DNA of 5,382 nt from NCBI GenBank assembly GCA_019322855.1, contig JAHWIA010000065.1:1-5382 (forward strand), read 5' to 3'. Numbering within the stretch: the stretch's first letter is position 1; each line of letters starts with the position of its first letter. This document shows, one piece after another, positions 1 to 4,249 of this stretch. The position numbers and the translations under genes were made by a program. The notes below the pieces were generated by a model, which saw only the letters and a program-made list of their open reading frames with translations, made no database searches and was not told the DNA's origin. Source of the DNA: Candidatus Woesearchaeota archaeon. Lineage in GTDB: Archaea > Nanobdellota > Nanobdellia > Woesearchaeales > WJKV01.

Positions 1-1
1 C

Positions 2-769
2 TATGAAAATGATTTGAAAAGGTTAAATGAGCAGATAGAAAAATGCTTCCATGGAGTGAAAGAGGAAAACGAGTCTGTAAAAGCAACCATCAGTCCGCAC
101 GCAGGCATTACATTCAGCGGAAAAGCAGCAGCGCATAGTTTCAGCAACCTGCCGATTGCAGACACTTATGTCATAGTCGGTCTGAGCCATCACGGTTTTC
201 CTAACTGCGTCAGCAAGGCAGATTTCAAGACTCCTTTTGGAGTGGTAGAGAATGATCAATATTTTACGCAAGAGCTTAAGATAGAGACGAATGAAGACGC
301 GCACAATGCAGAACACAGTATAGAATTGCAACTGCCTTTTCTCCAACACATACATCCCGAAGCAAAGATTGTCCCTATCCTTGTTTCTGACCATGGCGGA
401 GTTGCAGAAGAGATAGTAAGGGTTTGCAAAGAAATAAAGAGAAAGATTATCTTGATTGCGAGCAGCGATTTCACACACTACGGTCCTAATTATGATTATA
501 TTCCATTCAGTGATTTTGTAAAGAAGAATTTGTACAAACTGGACAAGGAAGCCATAGAGTTCATCTTGAAACTGGACAAAGACGGGTTCAGAAATTATAT
601 AGAGAAAACAGGAGCAACCATCTGCGGTAAAGAGCCCATCAGTGTGTTATTGGATTATACTAAACTAACAGGAATTAAAAAAGCAAGGCTGCTGGATTAC
701 TATACGAGCGGAGATGTTGTTGGAGATTATTCCAATGCAGTAGGCTATGCTAGCATTGTTTTTGAATAA
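2..769 (+). CDS. MEMO-family protein (AmmeMemoRadiSam system protein B-like), 5'-truncated by the window edge
   Basis: The frame is open to the left edge (visible residues YENDLKRLNEQIE...), so the TTG at 14-16 is an internal Leu codon and not the start. Family members begin with a short stretch ending in Gly-x-Phe-Tyr, so only about ten residues should be missing. Visible family motifs, numbered from that Leu as 1: SPHAG with H29, LSHHG with H60, EHSIELQLPFLQ at 100-111, SSDFTHYG at 150-157, ICGKEPI with C204, and a VGYAS ending. The two His and one Cys match the metal-binding positions of human Memo1 (family knowledge), so the metal site looks intact. MEMO proteins resemble class III extradiol dioxygenases; their enzymatic role is unsettled. 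In many archaea the gene lies near mevalonate-pathway genes, but no such neighbour is visible here. It converges with the PLD gene, with 6 bp between the two stop codons. Family assignment is firm; function is not. Confidence 0.93.
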   Translation, partial: YENDLKRLNEQIEKCFHGVKEENESVKATISPHAGITFSGKAAAHSFSNLPIADTYVIVGLSHHGFPNCVSKADFKTPFGVVENDQYFTQELKIETNEDAHNAEHSIELQLPFLQHIHPEAKIVPILVSDHGGVAEEIVRVCKEIKRKIILIASSDFTHYGPNYDYIPFSDFVKKNLYKLDKEAIEFILKLDKDGFRNYIEKTGATICGKEPISVLLDYTKLTGIKKARLLDYYTSGDVVGDYSNAVGYASIVFE

Positions 770-775
770 ATTATA

Positions 776-1798
776 TTAATAGAATAAGCGATTGAATTCT
801 TCTACATATTTGCTGACTAAAACAGGATCTGTTAATATGATCACATTTTCATCATTATACATGTCTGCGCTCTTGGTCGGGTTGAAACTTCCAGTGACCA
901 CTACTTCATCGTCTATGATAAAAATCTTATGATGGAAATTGTATTTATTCTCGTCCAGTTTAAGATTCAGTTGCAGTTCTGGCTCTTCTGCCTTGCTTTG
1001 GTTCAATTTTTTGTAGATATTGTACTGTTGATTGATCCTTGTCTTTTCAAAGATGCCGCTGACAGGCAAGTTTCTGCTTTTTTCTATCAATAAATCTTTG
1101 AAATCATTTCGTGTGAATGAAAATGTCATAAATTTGATCGAATTTTCAGCGTCAAGCAAGATATTATAGACTTTTTCTGCGCATTCGTCTTCAGGGCAGA
1201 AATAGACAGTGTATAAATGATTGTTCAATTTTACTGAAGGTTCCTTATTCCTGTCGCCTAATTTGAACTTTGTGTTCCACATCTCATTGAATTCTTCATT
1301 ATACAGCCTGCTCAGATGGTTTGAATATAGAATCAAGGCATTATTGTTGTTCAGGCTGCCTCTTTTTGTAGGATTATAGCTTCCTGTCCAGACTGCGTAA
1401 TTGTCTCTTATACAGAATTTATTGTGCATCAATCCTCTTCCGTCATCTTTTACTTGTTTTAGTTTTATTTCTCTTGTCTCGTCATCTTTGACCACTTTCA
1501 CATCAGCGGTCTTGCTTTTTTCTATCAATTTTTTTTCCACAGGCTCTCCAATATCGTACAATGCGCAATACAAGGTTGATTTTGTCTCATCAATGTATTG
1601 CATGAAAACCTCTGTCAAGTTTGTCTCTGGTGAAAAATAAACTTCTGTCAGTTCTCCTGTTTCTTCTGGAATTGTCACTTGGCTTGTTTGAAGGCCGATA
1701 TTGTCTATCACCAATCCTGTGATCTGCGGATATTTTATTGCTAAAACTACAATTAATACAAGAGCAAGAAACAGCTTGACTTTTGTCATGAATTTCAT
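776..1798 (-). CDS. Exported or membrane-anchored phospholipase D superfamily protein with two HKD motifs (probable nuclease or phosphodiesterase)
   Basis: 340 residues. A short basic N-terminus and a hydrophobic segment at about residues 8-22 form a signal anchor or signal peptide without a lipobox Cys, which places the catalytic part outside the membrane. Two homologous halves follow, starting VYFSPE (53) and VYFCPE (198). HKD motif 1 is H125-x-K127-x4-D132 followed by GSYNPT; HKD motif 2 is H289-x-K291-x4-D296 followed by GSFNPT. Both motifs are complete, so a full two-motif active site can form within one chain. The second half has the usual NDEN after the motif, while the first has NNNN, so one accessory Glu is replaced. 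Members hydrolyse phosphodiesters (nucleic acids or lipids); a Nuc-like nuclease is plausible but the substrate is not shown. The ATG at 1796-1798 is chosen because a TATA box is centred 25 bp upstream, which predicts a leaderless mRNA. An out-of-frame ATG at 1815-1817 is too close to that box to be transcribed. Confidence 0.92.
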   Translation of the reverse strand: MKFMTKVKLFLALVLIVVLAIKYPQITGLVIDNIGLQTSQVTIPEETGELTEVYFSPETNLTEVFMQYIDETKSTLYCALYDIGEPVEKKLIEKSKTADVKVVKDDETREIKLKQVKDDGRGLMHNKFCIRDNYAVWTGSYNPTKRGSLNNNNALILYSNHLSRLYNEEFNEMWNTKFKLGDRNKEPSVKLNNHLYTVYFCPEDECAEKVYNILLDAENSIKFMTFSFTRNDFKDLLIEKSRNLPVSGIFEKTRINQQYNIYKKLNQSKAEEPELQLNLKLDENKYNFHHKIFIIDDEVVVTGSFNPTKSADMYNDENVIILTDPVLVSKYVEEFNRLFY

Positions 1799-1818
1799 AC
1801 TTTTTAAGGAGCTTCATG

Positions 1819-1827
1819 TTTATATAA
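1819..1827 (-). promoter_or_regulatory. TATA box of the PLD gene (leaderless promoter)
   Basis: On the minus strand the sequence reads TTATATAAA, centred at 1823, 25 bp upstream of the A of the ATG at 1798. Archaeal transcription starts about 25 bp downstream of the TATA centre, so the transcript should begin at or next to the start codon. No Shine-Dalgarno sequence lies within such a transcript. The motif TGCGATAA (1837-1844), also present in the lon promoter, lies just upstream. Confidence 0.7.
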
Positions 1828-1921
1828 GCATTTCTATGCGATAATTAGAAGCCTGCCAAACCGTCTATAATATATGCATTCTATACTATTCACTACTGAT
1901 ATATGCTAAAACATGGAAATC

Positions 1922-1929
1922 TTTATATA
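1922..1929 (+). promoter_or_regulatory. TATA box and BRE for a plus-strand transcript with no protein gene behind it
   Basis: TTTATATA (centre about 1925) is preceded by the purine-rich GGAAATC, a good match to a TFB recognition element. Predicted start is about 1950-1952. No open reading frame of meaningful length follows on this strand before 2270, but a series of stable hairpins does, so this is read as the promoter of a non-coding RNA. Confidence 0.6.
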
Positions 1930-1977
1930 GTTGTATGAATAGTTACAAATACTCACTTAAAGGTGAAAAAATAAGAG

Positions 1978-2048
1978 GGAAATAAGTCAAAAAGAGGCAT
2001 TTCTGCCTTTATTTCCGTAAAAAAAGATTAAAATTAAAGATTTTTACG
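1978..2048 (+). other. Two abutting hairpins upstream of unit A
   Basis: Hairpin one: GGAAATAA (1978-1985) pairs with TTATTTCC (2009-2016), and an inner stem AGGCA (1995-1999) pairs with TGCCT (2004-2008) around a TTTC loop; a 9-nt A-rich bulge sits on the 5' side. Hairpin two: CGTAAAAA (2016-2023) pairs with TTTTTACG (2041-2048) around a 17-nt AT-rich loop. The stems share only C2016 and could stack. Hairpin two ends one base before the repeated unit. Confidence 0.5.
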
Positions 2049-2049
2049 C

Positions 2050-2105
2050 TCTATCACCTCTTTTTCCCTTATGAGCGCCTGAACTGGCGTTTATAAGGGT
2101 TTTAT
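2050..2105 (+). repeat. Repeat unit A (56 nt): anti-SD-like linker, hairpin, TTTTAT
   Basis: The unit begins with TCTATCACCTCTTTTTCCC and ends with GGGTTTTAT; both strings recur in unit B 114 nt downstream. The stem at 2066-2079/2086-2099 is 14 consecutive pairs with two G-U pairs (2073-2092, 2075-2090) and a TGAACT loop. On the opposite strand those G-U pairs would be A-C mismatches. It may also act as an internal or partial terminator, since GGG is followed by TTTT. Confidence 0.8.
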
Positions 2106-2107
2106 GG

Positions 2108-2117
2108 TTATAAATAT
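2108..2117 (+). promoter_or_regulatory. Possible second TATA box ahead of unit B
   Basis: TTATAAATAT is centred near 2112 and would give a start near 2138, about 26 nt before unit B. That start falls inside the CTGCCTC/GAGGCAG hairpin, which argues against it. If used, unit B would be a separate RNA of about 80 nt. The sequence is AT-rich enough for a chance match. Confidence 0.25.
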
Positions 2118-2166
2118 ACAATCATCAACTGCCTCTTGAGAGGCAGAGATGATTTAACAATCATCT
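2118..2166 (+). other. Pair of mutually exclusive hairpins upstream of unit B
   Basis: ACAATCATC occurs twice (2118-2126 and 2157-2165). Form 1: ATCATC (2121-2126) pairs with GATGAT (2148-2153), enclosing CTGCCTC-TTGA-GAGGCAG (2129-2146). Form 2: AGATGATT (2147-2154) pairs with AATCATCT (2159-2166) around a TAAC loop. Both forms need the same GATGAT segment. Form 2 takes in the first base or bases of unit B, so the two forms expose the ATCACCTC linker differently. Confidence 0.45.
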
Positions 2167-2219
2167 ATCACCTCTTTTTCCCCTGCTAAGCGTCTTCGGA
2201 TGTTTCGCAGGGGTTTTAT
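2164..2219 (+). repeat. Repeat unit B (56 nt): anti-SD-like linker, UUCG-capped hairpin, TTTTAT
   Basis: It has the same length and flanks as unit A. The stem is 2180-2186/2207-2213 (CCCCTGC/GCAGGGG), one T-C mismatch, then 2188-2194/2199-2205 closed by C(TTCG)G, a tetraloop known to be unusually stable in RNA. G-U pairs lie at 2190-2203 and 2192-2201. Relative to unit A, several base pairs change on both sides at once. Confidence 0.8.
2180..2217 (+). terminator. Likely 3' end of the plus-strand RNA
   Basis: The GC-rich, UUCG-capped stem of unit B is followed directly by TTTTATATTT. Beyond it no further structured element is seen on this strand, and the antisense lon gene begins at 2271. Archaeal termination relies mainly on U-runs, so the hairpin may instead protect the 3' end. 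Confidence 0.4.
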
Positions 2220-2240
2220 ATTTGCAAGAATTTCTTATAA

Positions 2241-2262
2241 TAATAGATAAAGGAATAGATAA
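2241..2262 (-). terminator. Pyrimidine-rich tract downstream of the lon-like gene, possible terminator
   Basis: On the minus strand, shortly after the stop codon, the transcript would pass through two copies of TTATCTATT 12 bp apart. T-rich tracts of this kind serve as archaeal terminators. If termination leaks, lon transcripts would run antisense through the RNA locus towards the PLD gene. Confidence 0.3.
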
Positions 2263-2270
2263 TACTGAGT

Positions 2271-4175
2271 TTATCTTTTTCTTCTTGGCTTGCGCCTTTT
2301 CCTGGTATTTCTTTTCTTGGTCTTTTTCGCTTTACTGATTTTCTTCTTTTTCTTTTTTGGTTTAAACATTAAAAGAATGAAGCCTGTGCCAACAAGAATT
2401 CCAAGAACAAAAGCAATCATCGGATCTTTTGAAATGATCTTTTTGATCGGCGCCTTTACAATGTCCTGCTTGAAATATATGTCTAGATTGGCAAGTTCCA
2501 ATGCATATTCTGCATACATCAAAGCTGATGCAGGATCGCTGTCAAGCAAGCTATTTGAATACTGGTAATAACTGTAAGCGACAATAGGGAAACTCTTTTG
2601 TTCTGCAATTATTTCTTTTGCAACATTTAATTTTTCCTGGACAAGAATCTTTAGCTGTTCTTTGTCCACATACCTCATGCTCAGGATCGCATTGGATTCT
2701 GCTTTTACTTTAGAGCTCCTGAATAAACATAATTCATAATCTTTATTCTTATTGTCCAGGATTGCCTGGTCAAGATCTCTTTTAGTTGAAGTCGAAGCTA
2801 TCGGAAAGAATAATTCTACATATTGCAGTCTTTCCTGCGCTTCTTGCAATTTTTCACTGCAGCTGGATCTTAGATTTTCTTCTGTGAACTCGCTCTCATT
2901 TACTCCAATCTCGAAAAAAGTGCTCCATGCAATCGCACTGTACAATCTTTCCCTTGCGAATGCCAGTTTATAGATCGCTTTTGAGAAATTACCTTCCTCT
3001 TTCAGGAAGGAGTTGAAATCTTTTCTTGCATCATCAATCAATTCGTTGCGTTCATTCAATCTTTCTTTAACAATGATGTATGTCTGAAGATTTCTCATTG
3101 TACTGAAATCTTTTTCTTTAACTTTAACTTTGCTGATTTCTTTTGCTTCGTCGATAAAATTTGTAGGAGTTAAATATTTATCATAGAGCAGTTCTCTGAA
3201 ATAGACATTTGCACTGAAACAGAAACTCGCAGCACTGTAGAAGTTTTCAGATTGCATAGCAGTCTGTGCTTTTTTTGTATGATTGTCTGCATTGTCGAAG
3301 ATCTTCTTGCTTTCCCTGTCAATAGTCCTATATTCCTGTATCACTTTTTCCTTAAGATCATTGCTTCTATTGCATAAAGTAATTGCAATATTCTTCATTG
3401 TCTCATTATAGCTTGCATCTATCTCAAGTTTTGTATCTGGCTCTTCAAACGGTTCGTGCGTGAAATGACTCATTGCTTCCTCTAACGTGCCTACTTCTAT
3501 AACAGAAAGATTAAGCAGATTGCCATATTCTACCAAGTCAAAAGTATCGTTTACTGTAATATTGAGAAAATTTCCTTCTTTGATAGTTGTGTTAGTCTCA
3601 ATATCCAGGCCGGTCAAATTTCTGAACAGCATCGTGATGTTCTTGTTGTCTATGTATCTGCTTCCTTTTGCGATCAGGACAGTAGAAAGGCCTGCTTTTT
3701 TTGCAGCTTCTATTTTTTCCTTCAGTCCGCCGACAGGACCTATCAATCCTCCGCTATTTATTGTGCCAGAAATAGAGACTTTTTCGTCGAGTTCCTTGTC
3801 AGAAAGTTCAGCCATGGTAGCGATCGCAAAAGCTGCGCCTGCACTAGGCCCTCCTATTATTGCACTGTCTGCTTTTATTGTATAAAGAAAATCATAATCA
3901 TTGCATTCGCCATTAAGTTCATTACAGACAACAGTCTTTGCAAAACGCGCACTGATCTGCGTGTCTATCTTTGTCAAAGGATATGTTGCAGAATAAACAT
4001 TGCCTTGGCCAGGAATTAGTTTAAAATAAAGGTCTGCAGAATCTCCCTGCATCTGTTCTCCTACTTTTTCAATCGCAAGAAGCTTCAAATGGGTCTGGCC
4101 GCTGCAAATCGGGCTGGAAAATATGAAAAAACTTACAAAAACAAGCAAAATAAGCAGTATTTTGTATTTTCTCAT
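2271..4175 (-). CDS. Secreted, membrane-anchored Lon-domain (S16) serine protease, archaeal type without an ATPase domain
   Basis: 634 residues from the ATG at 4173-4175. Residues 1-27 form a signal peptide (MRKYK, then a long hydrophobic run ending SSPICSGQ). The Lon proteolytic domain spans about 30-190: the Ser of GGPSAG (S111) and the Lys of GGLKEKIEAAKKAG (K152) match the Ser-Lys catalytic dyad. No AAA+ ATPase is present, so ATP-driven unfolding is not expected. Residues about 250-580 are helical and charged, with many Asn-x-Ser/Thr sequons that fit an extracellular location. A transmembrane helix lies at about 586-603, followed by a tail (605-634) in which 22 of 30 residues are Lys or Arg; by the positive-inside rule this makes a type I protein with an outward-facing protease. 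Substrates are unknown. A TTG at 4227-4229 would extend the frame by 18 residues, but it lies upstream of the predicted transcript start and would bury the signal peptide. Confidence 0.9.
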   Translation of the reverse strand: MRKYKILLILLVFVSFFIFSSPICSGQTHLKLLAIEKVGEQMQGDSADLYFKLIPGQGNVYSATYPLTKIDTQISARFAKTVVCNELNGECNDYDFLYTIKADSAIIGGPSAGAAFAIATMAELSDKELDEKVSISGTINSGGLIGPVGGLKEKIEAAKKAGLSTVLIAKGSRYIDNKNITMLFRNLTGLDIETNTTIKEGNFLNITVNDTFDLVEYGNLLNLSVIEVGTLEEAMSHFTHEPFEEPDTKLEIDASYNETMKNIAITLCNRSNDLKEKVIQEYRTIDRESKKIFDNADNHTKKAQTAMQSENFYSAASFCFSANVYFRELLYDKYLTPTNFIDEAKEISKVKVKEKDFSTMRNLQTYIIVKERLNERNELIDDARKDFNSFLKEEGNFSKAIYKLAFARERLYSAIAWSTFFEIGVNESEFTEENLRSSCSEKLQEAQERLQYVELFFPIASTSTKRDLDQAILDNKNKDYELCLFRSSKVKAESNAILSMRYVDKEQLKILVQEKLNVAKEIIAEQKSFPIVAYSYYQYSNSLLDSDPASALMYAEYALELANLDIYFKQDIVKAPIKKIISKDPMIAFVLGILVGTGFILLMFKPKKKKKKISKAKKTKKRNTRKRRKPRRKR

Positions 4176-4182
4176 ACCAAAT

Positions 4183-4196
4183 TGCGATAAATCGCA
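4183..4196. promoter_or_regulatory. Perfect 14-bp palindrome between TATA box and start codon of the lon-like gene: operator candidate
   Basis: TGCGATAAATCGCA consists of two 6-bp arms around AA. It lies 7 bp from the start codon and touches the TATA element, so a dimeric protein bound here would block RNA polymerase recruitment or the transcription start. In a leaderless mRNA it lies upstream of the transcript, so a DNA role fits better than an RNA hairpin. Confidence 0.5.
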
Positions 4197-4207
4197 CATA
4201 TATATGT
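4196..4207 (-). promoter_or_regulatory. TATA box of the lon-like gene (leaderless promoter)
   Basis: ACATATATATGT is centred at 4201.5, about 26 bp from the A of the ATG at 4175. The minus-strand sequence before it reads GCAAAA, an acceptable BRE. The box is itself a perfect palindrome, so TBP could bind in either direction. Confidence 0.65.
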
Positions 4208-4218
4208 TTTGCGTTACC

Positions 4219-4228
4219 TTTTTATACA
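4219..4228 (+). promoter_or_regulatory. TATA box of topA (leaderless promoter)
   Basis: TTTTTATACA has its core centred near 4224.5, about 25 bp before the A of the topA ATG at 4250, so a leaderless mRNA is predicted. The BRE is not obvious. It lies only 23 bp from the centre of the divergent lon TATA box. Confidence 0.6.
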
Positions 4229-4249
4229 ACCTCTTCGATTTTGAAAAAT

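Larger units (their letters stand above)
1951..2219 (+). ncRNA. Putative structured non-coding RNA with two paralogous hairpin units and anti-Shine-Dalgarno-like linkers
   Basis: The predicted transcript runs from about 1951 (25 bp after the TATA centre) to the U-run after the last hairpin. Elements in order: AGGTGA (1961-1966); long hairpin 1978-2016 with apical stem AGGCA/TGCCT; hairpin 2016-2048 (CGTAAAAA/TTTTTACG); unit A 2050-2105; hairpin 2121-2153 and an alternative hairpin 2147-2166; unit B 2164-2219. Units A and B each hold a 16-nt 5' flank containing ATCACCTC, a 34-nt hairpin, and TTTTAT. G-U pairs and compensatory changes between the two hairpins indicate that the plus strand is the structured RNA. 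It does not match RNase P RNA, SRP RNA, tRNA, 5S rRNA, C/D guide RNA or CRISPR. Boundaries are inferred. It could be one RNA, two tandem RNAs, or the hairpin ends of a mobile element. Function is unknown; interaction with Shine-Dalgarno sequences is one hypothesis. Confidence 0.55.

Noticed and set aside
14..16. TTG as the start of the MEMO-like gene
   Set aside because: The frame is open to the window edge with family-typical residues (YEND) before it; the true start lies outside the window.
23..478. Minus-strand ORF of 151 codons opposite the MEMO gene
   Set aside because: Shadow frame rich in Cys and Phe with no recognisable domain, opposite a well-conserved protein.
1870..1906. Direct repeat ATATATGC (1870-1877 and 1899-1906)
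   Set aside because: Short AT-rich motif in an AT-rich intergenic stretch; likely chance, with no placement relative to a promoter that would give it a role.
1951..2219. RNase P RNA, SRP RNA, C/D box guide RNA, tRNA or 5S rRNA
   Set aside because: No recognisable RNase P conserved regions, SRP Alu/S-domain motifs, convincing C and D boxes, or tRNA/5S fold was seen; GAGGGAAATAAGTC only superficially resembles an RNase P segment.
2050..2219. CRISPR array
   Set aside because: There are only two copies, the repeat encloses a variable hairpin rather than being constant, and no cas gene is nearby.
2290..2568. Plus-strand ORF with a very hydrophobic Phe-rich N-terminus
   Set aside because: This is the reverse complement of the Lys/Arg-rich tail and membrane helix of the lon-like protein; the Phe run comes from poly-Lys codons.
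2623..2640. Frameshift or remnant within the long helical region of the lon-like gene
   Set aside because: The frame is intact across the region, with consistent amphipathic composition and no stop or shift of coding character.
4176..4229. 18-residue N-terminal extension of the lon-like protein from a TTG codon
   Set aside because: It lies upstream of the predicted transcription start, overlaps the TATA boxes, and would place charged residues before the signal peptide.
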